Source: Bacillota bacterium (GTDB lineage Bacteria > Bacillota > Clostridia > Clostridiales > Clostridiaceae). From it: a DNA stretch of 5,505 nucleotides. Of the stretch, positions 1 through 5,073 are shown in pieces (positions within the stretch are counted from its first letter, which is position 1; each line of letters starts with the position of its first letter). Both the position numbers and the translations under genes were made by a program. The notes beneath the pieces are model-generated. The model did not search any database. It worked only from the letters and a program-made list of their open reading frames with translations, and had not been told where the DNA came from. Location of the stretch: NCBI GenBank assembly GCA_023417975.1, contig JAEZDX010000138.1, forward strand, positions 1-5,505. Direction: 5' to 3'.

Positions 1-1159
1 TTTATGGACGAGACTTAACTTTACTCAAAAAATTACAGCCCGAAATTTATTTAGATATAAAAAGAGATTTTTCATGACTGTACTAGGTATAGGTGGATGC
101 ACAGCATTACTTCTTGCAGGCTTCGGACTTAAGGATTCTATAATGGATATAACAGAAAAGCAGTTCGATGAACTTTATCAATATGATATGTCTATAGATT
201 TGGCAGCGGGGTTGGAAGCAGGACAGCATAACAGTTTTATTGATGGACTTTCTTCAGAAAGCAGAGTTACAGACTTCACATTGGAAAAGCAACAAAATAT
301 TACTGTTGGAAAGGATAATAATGAGAAGAGTGCAGCACTTATTGTACCTGAAAGTACAGAAAGGCTCCCGCAGTTTATTTTGCTAAGAGATAGAAGTACA
401 GGACGAAGTATAGCACTTACGGATAAAGGTGTGGTTTTGACGGAAAAGCTTGCAAAGCTGCTGCAAGTAAAGACGGGAGATAGGCTTTATATTAAAAACG
501 GGGATACAAACAGGGTAGATGTACAGGTAGAAGAAATTACTGAGAACTATGTATCTCATTATGTATATATGTCACCTAAGCTTTATGAAGCTCTTTATAA
601 TGAAAGACCTGTATTTCAAACTGTTTTGGCTAAGACAAAGGATACTTCCGAAGCATCGGAGAACAAACTTTCTACCGATTTGCTAAAGAACAGTGAAGCC
701 AGTTCTGTAAGCTTTACAACAGGTATAAGTAAGAACTTTAAGGACATAATTAAAAGTCTTAATTATATAATTCTTGTGCTAATTATTTCTGCTGGAGCAT
801 TAGCCTTTGTGGTACTCTATAATTTAACAAATGTAAATGTAGAGGAAAGACTAAGGGAAATTGCTACTATCAAGGTGTTGGGGTTCTATGACAAAGAGGT
901 GTCTGCATATGTATATAGAGAAAACGCATTATTAACTGCCATAGGCATGTGTATTGGACTTTTTCTTGGCATATTTCTTCATAAATTCATCGTTGTAACG
1001 TCAGAAGTAGATTATGTTATGTTCGGAAGGTTAATTAAGCCAATCAGTTATTTGTATTCTGCTGTTCTTACCGTATTGTTTGCGGCACTTGTAAACTTTG
1101 TAATGTATTTCAGATTAAAAAAGATAGATATGGTTGAATCATTGAAATCAGTAGATTAA
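1..1159 (+). CDS. ABC transporter permease, FtsX/MacB-type, C-terminal part (5' end outside window)
   Basis: The reading frame is open from base 2 to the TAA at 1157-1159 (385 residues). The ATG at 74 is internal, because the in-frame bases before it encode a typical permease stretch (ITARNLFRYKKRFF) that leads into the membrane segment. Four hydrophobic segments are visible: about 71-130, 757-825, 919-990 and 1042-1110. The first is followed by a roughly 200-residue soluble, presumably extracytoplasmic region. The last three form the FtsX domain, with the cytoplasmic loop 'REIATIKVLGF' between the second and third segments, a hallmark of this family. The order TM, large outside domain, three TMs matches the second half of the long clostridial permeases that carry two FtsX domains, so the missing part is probably large. 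Such permeases work with a separate ATPase in lipoprotein, peptide or antibiotic export or mechanotransmission. The substrate cannot be read here. The ATPase is not in the window and is presumably upstream. A strong terminator follows directly, so this is the last gene of its operon. Confidence 0.9.
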   Translation, partial: LWTRLNFTQKITARNLFRYKKRFFMTVLGIGGCTALLLAGFGLKDSIMDITEKQFDELYQYDMSIDLAAGLEAGQHNSFIDGLSSESRVTDFTLEKQQNITVGKDNNEKSAALIVPESTERLPQFILLRDRSTGRSIALTDKGVVLTEKLAKLLQVKTGDRLYIKNGDTNRVDVQVEEITENYVSHYVYMSPKLYEALYNERPVFQTVLAKTKDTSEASENKLSTDLLKNSEASSVSFTTGISKNFKDIIKSLNYIILVLIISAGALAFVVLYNLTNVNVEERLREIATIKVLGFYDKEVSAYVYRENALLTAIGMCIGLFLGIFLHKFIVVTSEVDYVMFGRLIKPISYLYSAVLTVLFAALVNFVMYFRLKKIDMVESLKSVD

Positions 1160-1167
1160 TGAGTTTT

Positions 1168-1211
1168 AGGCGGCTTGTTTGAAATTATTTTTAAACAAGT
1201 CGTCTTTCTTT
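1168..1211 (+). terminator. Rho-independent terminator of the permease operon
   Basis: The stem begins 8 bases after the permease stop codon. The left arm 1168-1180 (AGGCGGCTTGTTT) pairs with 1193-1205 (AAACAAGTCGTCT), giving 13 pairs with two G-U. It can extend by four further pairs (1181-1184 with 1189-1192) to leave a UUAU tetraloop at 1185-1188. A T-rich tail, TTTCTTTA, follows at 1205-1212. The base of the stem is GC-rich and the tail is uridine-rich, as expected of an intrinsic terminator. No gene on the minus strand reads into it. Confidence 0.88.
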
Positions 1212-1248
1212 ATATACTTCCATAACATAGCAAAGTAATTTTATTATG

Positions 1249-1275
1249 TTCACTTTATTTGGAAAGTGATATAAT
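1249..1275 (+). promoter_or_regulatory. Putative sigma-A promoter of the GAF-GGDEF gene
   Basis: A perfect -10 box, TATAAT, lies at 1270-1275. The best -35 candidates are TTCACT at 1249-1254 (4 of 6 to TTGACA, 15-base spacer) or TGTTCA at 1247-1252 (17-base spacer), both weak. Transcription would start near 1282, giving a leader of about 50 bases before the start codon. The position fits: after the permease terminator and before the cyclase. The weak -35 and the inverted repeat in the spacer suggest a regulated promoter, but that is inference. Confidence 0.55.
1250..1269. repeat. Inverted repeat TCACTTT-N6-AAAGTGA, operator candidate
   Basis: Two perfect 7-base arms at 1250-1256 and 1263-1269 are separated by ATTTGG. 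The repeat fills the space between the putative -35 and the -10 box and ends on the base before TATAAT. A protein bound here would compete with RNA polymerase or, MerR-style, reshape the spacer. The regulator is unknown, and with AT-rich arms a chance match is possible. Confidence 0.4.
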
Positions 1276-1283
1276 ATATAGAG

Positions 1284-1295
1284 CCTTGTGCAAGG
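1284..1295. repeat. Short palindrome CCTTG-TG-CAAGG just after the predicted transcription start
   Basis: Five-base perfect arms flank a two-base centre, at the expected start of the cyclase transcript. The centre is too small for a stable RNA loop without opening a pair. It could be a second protein site or a weak 5' mRNA hairpin. The evidence is symmetry and position only. Confidence 0.25.
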
Positions 1296-1316
1296 TTTAA
1301 TATATTTATTTAATTT

Positions 1317-1324
1317 GGAAGTGG
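1317..1324 (+). promoter_or_regulatory. Ribosome binding site that selects the TTG start at 1331
   Basis: The purine-rich run GGAAGTGG lies 6 bases before the TTG at 1331 and directly abuts the alternative TTG at 1325. Normal spacing therefore favours 1331. No ATG occurs in frame before codon 22, which would already lie past the membrane segment. Confidence 0.5.
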
Positions 1325-1330
1325 TTGACT

Positions 1331-2434
1331 TTGAACGAAAGCGTCCTATTAGGTTTCATAGCTGCATTTATTATTTGTAATATAGTTGCTGTTATGAAAT
1401 ATTTTAAATCCCAAAAAGACTTAAGGTTAATAAGAAAAGCTGAGAAACTGTTATTTGATTTAGGGGATCAGATAACCAACGTTGATAGTATGGAGGAAGT
1501 TTGCGGCAGTATTTTATATACTGCTATTAGAATAATTCCTAATGCTGATAAAGGCAGTATACTCATGCTGGAGCAGGACGGTTTGTTTCATTTCAGATAT
1601 TTGGTAGGCTATGATGAGAGCATGAAAGATATAACTCTGAGGAGAGAAGAAGTATATTTATATAAAATGAATAATTTCAGTGAGACAGCTATAATAAAGG
1701 AGCCCTTGGAATTTGATAAAAAGGAATTGGTAGAGGAAAAATCAAAAGAAATAGACAGAATGACTGGTGTTTTGCACTGCACATTAAGTACGCCAATTTA
1801 TATTGACGGGGAGCTCATAGCATTAATGAATGTGGATAGTGTCACAGATAAGAAATACTTTAAACATAGTGACATCAGCCTGATGAATTATATAAAGAAT
1901 CAATTAATTCTCAGTCTTAAAAATTTCTATATCAGAGAGAAACTCACCTATTTTACCAATTATGACGATCTGACAGGACTATTCAATAGAAGATATTTAA
2001 ATAAAAAGCTTATAGAAGAACTTGAAAAAATTAATGAGCATAGGAAAAAGTGCTATCTTGTAGTAATCGATTTAGATAATTTTAAGACTATAAATGATTA
2101 TTGTGGACATGCTGCTGGTGATAATGCACTTAGGGCATATTCAAATACATTAAAAGAACTCCTTAAAGATGGTGAAATTTACGGAAGAATGTCCGGAGAT
2201 GAATTTGTAATTTTCTTTATGAATACCGATCGGGAATATGTAACAGCAAAAATGGAAGCTATTCAACAAAGCCTCCGATATACGAAGGTATCAAATAATA
2301 TGAAACTTGGTTTTAGCTATGGAATAGCTGAAGTGAATAAATTTAATGCAGGAAACATAAATGATATTTATGCAGCCGCAGATATGGAGATGTATAAGCA
2401 TAAGAGATGGAAAAAGTCGCTTGTCAATCAATAA
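1331..2434 (+). CDS. Membrane-anchored GAF-GGDEF protein, probable diguanylate cyclase
   Basis: Predicted to make cyclic di-GMP from two GTP at the inner face of the membrane. Residues here are numbered from the TTG at 1331 (367 aa); a TTG at 1325 would add two. Residues 4-22 form one hydrophobic anchor. Residues about 45-195 are a GAF-type sensor domain (strands ending in GSILMLE and STPIYIDGELIALMNVDS, with a helical linker to 205). Residues about 206-367 are the GGDEF domain: YDDLTGLFNRR at 211, metal-binding aspartate D247 in IDLDNFK, ND...GHAAGD, signature SGDEF at 288-292, and the C-terminal AADMEMYKHK. The first glycine of the signature is serine. The RxxD inhibitory site expected five residues upstream reads KDGE, so product inhibition is probably absent. 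Other catalytic positions are intact, so activity is likely but unproven. No EAL or HD-GYP domain is present. The GAF ligand is unknown. The gene appears monocistronic, facing the minus-strand gene 39 bases away. Confidence 0.92.
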   Translation: MNESVLLGFIAAFIICNIVAVMKYFKSQKDLRLIRKAEKLLFDLGDQITNVDSMEEVCGSILYTAIRIIPNADKGSILMLEQDGLFHFRYLVGYDESMKDITLRREEVYLYKMNNFSETAIIKEPLEFDKKELVEEKSKEIDRMTGVLHCTLSTPIYIDGELIALMNVDSVTDKKYFKHSDISLMNYIKNQLILSLKNFYIREKLTYFTNYDDLTGLFNRRYLNKKLIEELEKINEHRKKCYLVVIDLDNFKTINDYCGHAAGDNALRAYSNTLKELLKDGEIYGRMSGDEFVIFFMNTDREYVTAKMEAIQQSLRYTKVSNNMKLGFSYGIAEVNKFNAGNINDIYAAADMEMYKHKRWKKSLVNQ

Positions 2435-2473
2435 AAATCTACATAAAGACTCGTTCAAGGACTTGCTATATAG

Positions 2474-2992
2474 TTAAAGCTCTCCCGTAGTTACGATATT
2501 ATCACCAAAGGGATTATAACATCTGCTGTAAATAGTCTTACAAACTTCTATTTCCATAGAGTATAACTTAAGTATACTTAGGTTATAGTTTAAGGAAGTA
2601 CCTTTAAGGCAGGACAGTATTAGCTTGTAATCATATCGAAGCTTTCTGCATATTTTATGCAGTTCATCTAAATTATCGCTGCTCACTCCTATGGAAAGGT
2701 CTACAACATTTTCTTCAATACTTTTCAAATACCTTGAAGCCTTCTCAATTATGAGTCGGTCCTTCAGAATATATAGAGAAATCATTAGTAGAGCATCTTC
2801 CAGTATGTTATTGGTGGAGGAAATCCATCTTACTGTATTAAAGTTATGTTTATGATCCTCCATTATATCAAGGCTTTTCAATATCCATACCGGTTTACTG
2901 CCTTCAGATAGAAGTAGTATATGTGTAGGAATTATGCCTCCGCTAAGGTCATGATTATGACCGACTAATATTTGAGAAGTAATAGTTGCCAT
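2474..2992 (-). CDS. Conserved-looking protein of unknown function, 172 aa
   Basis: I do not recognise the family. The start is well supported: on the minus strand AAGGAGG (complement of 3001-3007) lies 8 bases before the ATG at 2992, one of the best ribosome binding sites in the window. Residues 1-55 look strand-rich, with a GHNHDLSGG motif near residue 11, a PxHILLLSEGSKPVWIL-like hairpin at 22-38 and HKH at 47-49. Residues 62-160 look helical and amphipathic, with cysteines at 115, 128, 151 and 158. There is no signal peptide and no clear membrane segment, so the protein is probably cytoplasmic. Histidines H12, H14, H24, H47 and H49 could bind a metal, but this is speculation. It is convergent with the cyclase gene and divergent from the nucleotidase gene, so it is probably its own transcript. 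Codon use resembles its neighbours. The full open frame plus the strong ribosome site argue that it is a real gene. Confidence 0.8.
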   Translation of the reverse strand: MATITSQILVGHNHDLSGGIIPTHILLLSEGSKPVWILKSLDIMEDHKHNFNTVRWISSTNNILEDALLMISLYILKDRLIIEKASRYLKSIEENVVDLSIGVSSDNLDELHKICRKLRYDYKLILSCLKGTSLNYNLSILKLYSMEIEVCKTIYSRCYNPFGDNIVTTGEL

Positions 2993-3046
2993 AGTGTGAA
3001 CCTCCTTGTTCCTTTTGCATTTACGAGTCCTATAACAATTTTTGTG

Positions 3047-3052
3047 ATTATA
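3047..3052 (-). promoter_or_regulatory. Possible -10 box for the minus-strand gene
   Basis: Read on the minus strand this is a perfect TATAAT, about 55 bases upstream of the start codon at 2992. The -35 position (3070-3076 on the plus strand) has no good TTGACA match, so support is the -10 box and location only. Confidence 0.35.
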
Positions 3053-3069
3053 CTATATTTTCGTATAAT
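3047..3069. repeat. Inverted repeat ATTATAC-N9-GTATAAT made of two opposed -10 boxes
   Basis: Perfect 7-base arms lie at 3047-3053 and 3063-3069. Each arm contains a TATAAT reading away from the other. The symmetry could simply reflect overlapping divergent promoters, or it could be a binding site that shuts both. AT-rich sequence makes chance symmetry quite possible. Confidence 0.35.
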
Positions 3070-3122
3070 TTAAATGTGGTCTTTAGTGATTTTGAATATG
3101 TAATGTTTACCTGAGAAAAAGC

Positions 3123-3148
3123 TAGTGTACGTATATCGTTGTACACTA
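3123..3148. repeat. Inverted repeat TAGTGTAC-N10-GTACACTA, operator candidate (GntR/YtrA-like)
   Basis: Perfect 8-base arms lie at 3123-3130 and 3141-3148. The right arm runs into the TATAAT at 3147-3152, and the left arm sits where a -35 would be. Written as AGTGTA-N12-TACACT it resembles the operator described for the GntR-family repressor YtrA of Bacillus (AGTGTA and TACACT arms with, as I recall, a 13-base gap). This is similarity from memory, and the spacing differs by one. Location over the promoter of the nucleotidase gene is what a repressor site would show. Confidence 0.55.
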
Positions 3149-3152
3149 TAAT
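3147..3152 (+). promoter_or_regulatory. Proximal -10 box of the 5'-nucleotidase gene
   Basis: A perfect TATAAT lies 25 bases before the start codon. Transcription would begin near 3159, leaving room for the Shine-Dalgarno sequence and little else. The -35 region (AGTGTA at 3124-3129 with 17-base spacing) matches poorly, so an activator may be needed, or the box may not be used. Confidence 0.45.
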
Positions 3153-3177
3153 TGAGACATAGAGGGGAGAGGACTAT

Positions 3178-4557
3178 ATGGAATTTAACATTTTACATAC
3201 AAATGATATTCATAGTGCTTTTGAACAATTTTCAAAAGCAGTGACTAAAATTAATGAATTAAGAAATGAAAATACTCTGTTGTTTGATGCAGGTGACTTT
3301 GCCGACTTTAAAAGACTGGAACTTCAAGGTACGGACGGAATGGCTGCAGTGGAATTGTTGGAAAATGCAGGTTATGATGCCATAGCCATTGGAAATAATG
3401 AAACGTTTAACGGCATAGATATACTTGTTAATATGGCTGTCAATTCAAGAGTGCCTTTTTTAAGCTGCAATTTGTATATGAGTAATGGTACAGCTATAGA
3501 TGGAGTTAAATCGAGCATAATAATAGAAAAAGCGGGCATTAGATTTCTGGTAATGGGACTATCACCAAGCATAGGTACTTTTGACAAGTTAATGGGACTA
3601 TATATTAAACCTTATGTACAAGCTGTAAGTGATGAAATGAAGTTACAAGCAGGTAAATATGATATATGCATAGTTTTATCCCATATTGGCATGGATGGGG
3701 ATTTGAACATTGCAAAGGAGTTAAGTGGAGTAGACGTGATAATAGGGGGACACTTCCATATACTTATGGATAAGCCTAAGCTCGTAAATGAAACTCTCAT
3801 TTTCACCTCAGGGTGTTTTGGAGAACATGTCGGTTATCTGAAAGTTAATATTGATTCTAAAAGCTTAGAGCTTATAGAGGGAGAAAATATAAATGTTGAG
3901 AAATTTGATCAGAGCAAAGAAATACTTGACATACTAAGGACCAATAAAGAAAAAGCAATAGATAAGCTTGGAAAACCGTTATATAGTATACATAAAGATT
4001 TATGGCATGATGTGGCGGAAGAAAATCCAATGACAAATCTCTTGGCTGATGCTCTTACGGATACTTTAAAGTGCGAGATAGGAATCATAAATAGCGGAGT
4101 TTTGAACGGAGGAATAAGAAAAGGAGGAGTATCTGTTAAAAAGCTTCTTGAGCTGTGTCCCTCTCCCTTGAATCCAACGAGCTTTGAAATATTAGGAAAG
4201 CATTTAAAGGAAGCACTGGAAAATTCCTTGGACAATGATTATTGTTTCAGCAGCGGAAAAGGACCAGGGTTCAGAGGGAAGTATCTTGGACGGCTTCATG
4301 TGTCAAATGCCATTATAGAACATGATGGAAGGTCCATAAAAAATATATTCATTAACGGGAAAAAATTAGATGAGGAAAGATGGTACACTGTTGCTTCATC
4401 GGACTATCTTCAAAGAGGCACAGGTTATACTTCTTTAAAAAACAATAGAAATCAAAAATACAATAATGAATATTTAAGAGAGACTTTAAGAGAATATTTA
4501 AATAATAAGGATTTTGTTGAAGAAGCCTTTAGGGACAGATGGATAAACTTAAGATAA
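3178..4557 (+). CDS. 5'-nucleotidase / metallophosphoesterase, YunD-like, cytoplasmic
   Basis: Predicted to hydrolyse phosphate from nucleotides or related phosphoesters; the true substrate is unknown. At 459 residues it has the length of Bacillus YunD-type proteins and lacks the signal peptide of UshA, so it should act in the cytoplasm. The metallophosphatase domain spans about 1-210: D10 and H12 in NDIHS, D40 in DAGD, N73 in GNNE, H169 in SHIG, and H192/H194 in GGHFH. These are the usual two-metal ligands. The histidine of the usual GNHE motif is N74, and the partner aspartate position is F77. The C-terminal 5'-nucleotidase domain spans about 273-420, with NSGVLNGGIR at 305-314, the nucleotide-stacking region GFRG at 364-367, and SSDYLQRGTGY at 407-417. 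The ATG is preceded by GGGGAGAGG (3164-3172) at good spacing. The gene diverges from the 172-residue protein. No terminator is seen after it, so transcription may continue into the APH remnant and the EamA gene. Confidence 0.9.
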   Translation: MEFNILHTNDIHSAFEQFSKAVTKINELRNENTLLFDAGDFADFKRLELQGTDGMAAVELLENAGYDAIAIGNNETFNGIDILVNMAVNSRVPFLSCNLYMSNGTAIDGVKSSIIIEKAGIRFLVMGLSPSIGTFDKLMGLYIKPYVQAVSDEMKLQAGKYDICIVLSHIGMDGDLNIAKELSGVDVIIGGHFHILMDKPKLVNETLIFTSGCFGEHVGYLKVNIDSKSLELIEGENINVEKFDQSKEILDILRTNKEKAIDKLGKPLYSIHKDLWHDVAEENPMTNLLADALTDTLKCEIGIINSGVLNGGIRKGGVSVKKLLELCPSPLNPTSFEILGKHLKEALENSLDNDYCFSSGKGPGFRGKYLGRLHVSNAIIEHDGRSIKNIFINGKKLDEERWYTVASSDYLQRGTGYTSLKNNRNQKYNNEYLRETLREYLNNKDFVEEAFRDRWINLR

Positions 4558-4571
4558 AACTAGAAAAACTA
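4556..4571 (+). repeat. Short tandem-like repeat AAAACTA x2 at the nucleotidase / APH-remnant junction
   Basis: AAAACTA occurs at 4556-4562 and again at 4565-4571 (9-base period), overlapping the nucleotidase stop codon and lying just before recognisable APH sequence begins. It could mark slippage or a microhomology deletion that removed the APH N-lobe, or be chance in A-rich DNA. Confidence 0.3.
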
Positions 4572-4576
4572 AAAAA

Positions 4577-5001
4577 TTATTGAATGTAACGCTTCCTGCA
4601 TCCTATGTGTCAGCATTGAAAGACTGTTTTTTAGCTATGCCGATGTATTTGATTCAGTAACAGAACCAAGACTTGTACATTGGGATATACATGACAGCAA
4701 CTTATTTATAAATGATGAAGGTAAAGTTACAGGTATTATTGACTTTGAGAGATGCCTGTGGGGAGATCCGCTTCAGGAGTTTTATTTCGGTGATTTTAAT
4801 GACCGCACAAATTTCTGCAAGGGATATGGGACCATAGAGTTACATAGTGAAGCAGCAAAATGCAGGAGAATTTTGTACAATATATATGTATATCTGATGA
4901 TGGTTATTGAATGCAAGTATAGAGCTTTCGATAATGAAGGATATGCTAAGTGGATATACGATATTCTTCATAAGGAAATTCGTAAGCTTCCCATTGTATG
5001 A
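4577..5001 (+). pseudogene. Remnant of an APH-family (aminoglycoside phosphotransferase/choline kinase-like) gene: C-terminal lobe only, frameshifted
   Basis: In the frame ending with TGA at 4999-5001, about 125 codons encode a typical APH C-lobe. It has TEPRLVHWDIHDSNLFI with catalytic-loop aspartate at 4684-4686 and asparagine at 4699-4701, then GIIDFERCLWGDPLQEFYF with the metal-binding aspartate at 4741-4743, then a helical tail. There is no ATG, GTG or TTG in frame before this core, and the frame closes at a TAA at 4570-4572. The preceding codons continue better in another frame (LNVTLPASYVSALKDCF, about 4580-4630). Restoring one T in the T6 run at 4627-4632 would join the two. That second frame closes at 4550-4552, so the whole ATP-binding N-lobe (typically 120-150 residues) is missing. 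Full-length relatives are about 280-300 residues and phosphorylate small hydroxylated substrates; here a functional kinase is unlikely. The C-lobe is otherwise free of stops, which suggests recent decay. The classification as APH-like is firm, the exact ancestral substrate unknown. Confidence 0.82.
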
Positions 5002-5026
5002 AATGAGAAGTACCAAGGAATTGGTT

Positions 5027-5032
5027 TATAAT
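5027..5032 (+). promoter_or_regulatory. Possible -10 box upstream of the EamA gene
   Basis: A perfect TATAAT lies 41 bases before the start codon, but no good -35 is present at 15-19 base spacing (TGAGAA at 5004-5009 is poor) and there is no TGn extension. The gene may instead be read from upstream. The rest of the 72-base gap holds nothing else I can name. Confidence 0.3.
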
Positions 5033-5063
5033 AGAAAAATAAATAAGCTTAATTTATATTTTT

Positions 5064-5069
5064 GGGGGG
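5064..5069 (+). promoter_or_regulatory. Atypical all-G ribosome binding site (GGGGGG) of the EamA gene
   Basis: Six G residues precede the ATG at 5074 by four bases, following a T-rich stretch. This can pair with the CCUCC of 16S rRNA partly through G-U, but it lacks the usual A. Its position supports the chosen start, the first ATG before the first membrane segment. Confidence 0.5.
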
Positions 5070-5073
5070 CATC

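Larger units (their letters stand above)
3042..3069 (+). promoter_or_regulatory. Possible distal promoter for the 5'-nucleotidase gene
   Basis: TTGTGA at 3042-3047 (4 of 6 to TTGACA) and a perfect TATAAT at 3064-3069 are separated by 16 bases. A transcript from here would have a leader of about 100 bases that includes the dyad at 3123-3148. It overlaps the possible minus-strand -10 box, so the two promoters could not be occupied at once. Confidence 0.4.

Noticed and set aside
74..76. ATG at 74 as the true start of the permease
   Set aside because: The frame is open to the window edge and the upstream codons encode the conserved RNLFRYKKRFF lead-in to the membrane segment, so the gene starts outside.
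1276..1330. c-di-GMP riboswitch in the cyclase leader
   Set aside because: The leader is only about 50 bases and shows none of the conserved elements of either c-di-GMP riboswitch class.
2411..2464. Possible minus-strand terminator after the 172-residue gene (AAGTCCTTG pairing with CAAGCGACTT, then a short T run)
   Set aside because: The arms pair imperfectly with a bulge and are separated by a loop of more than 30 bases, so no convincing terminator is present between the convergent genes.
3372..4235. Three minus-strand open frames (3372-3587, 3612-3806, 3909-4235) opposite the nucleotidase gene
   Set aside because: They lie entirely antisense to a gene with clear motifs throughout and have no recognisable protein features, so they are shadows of the coding strand.
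1325..4557. A joint signalling system formed by the cyclase, the unknown protein and the nucleotidase
   Set aside because: The genes are in convergent and divergent orientation with separate promoters, and the nucleotidase has no sign of acting on c-di-GMP products. Adjacency alone is not enough.
4558..5073. Insertion sequence or mobile element as cause of the broken APH gene
   Set aside because: No transposase fragment, terminal inverted repeats or target duplication are visible; only the short AAAACTA repeat is present, which fits a simple deletion.
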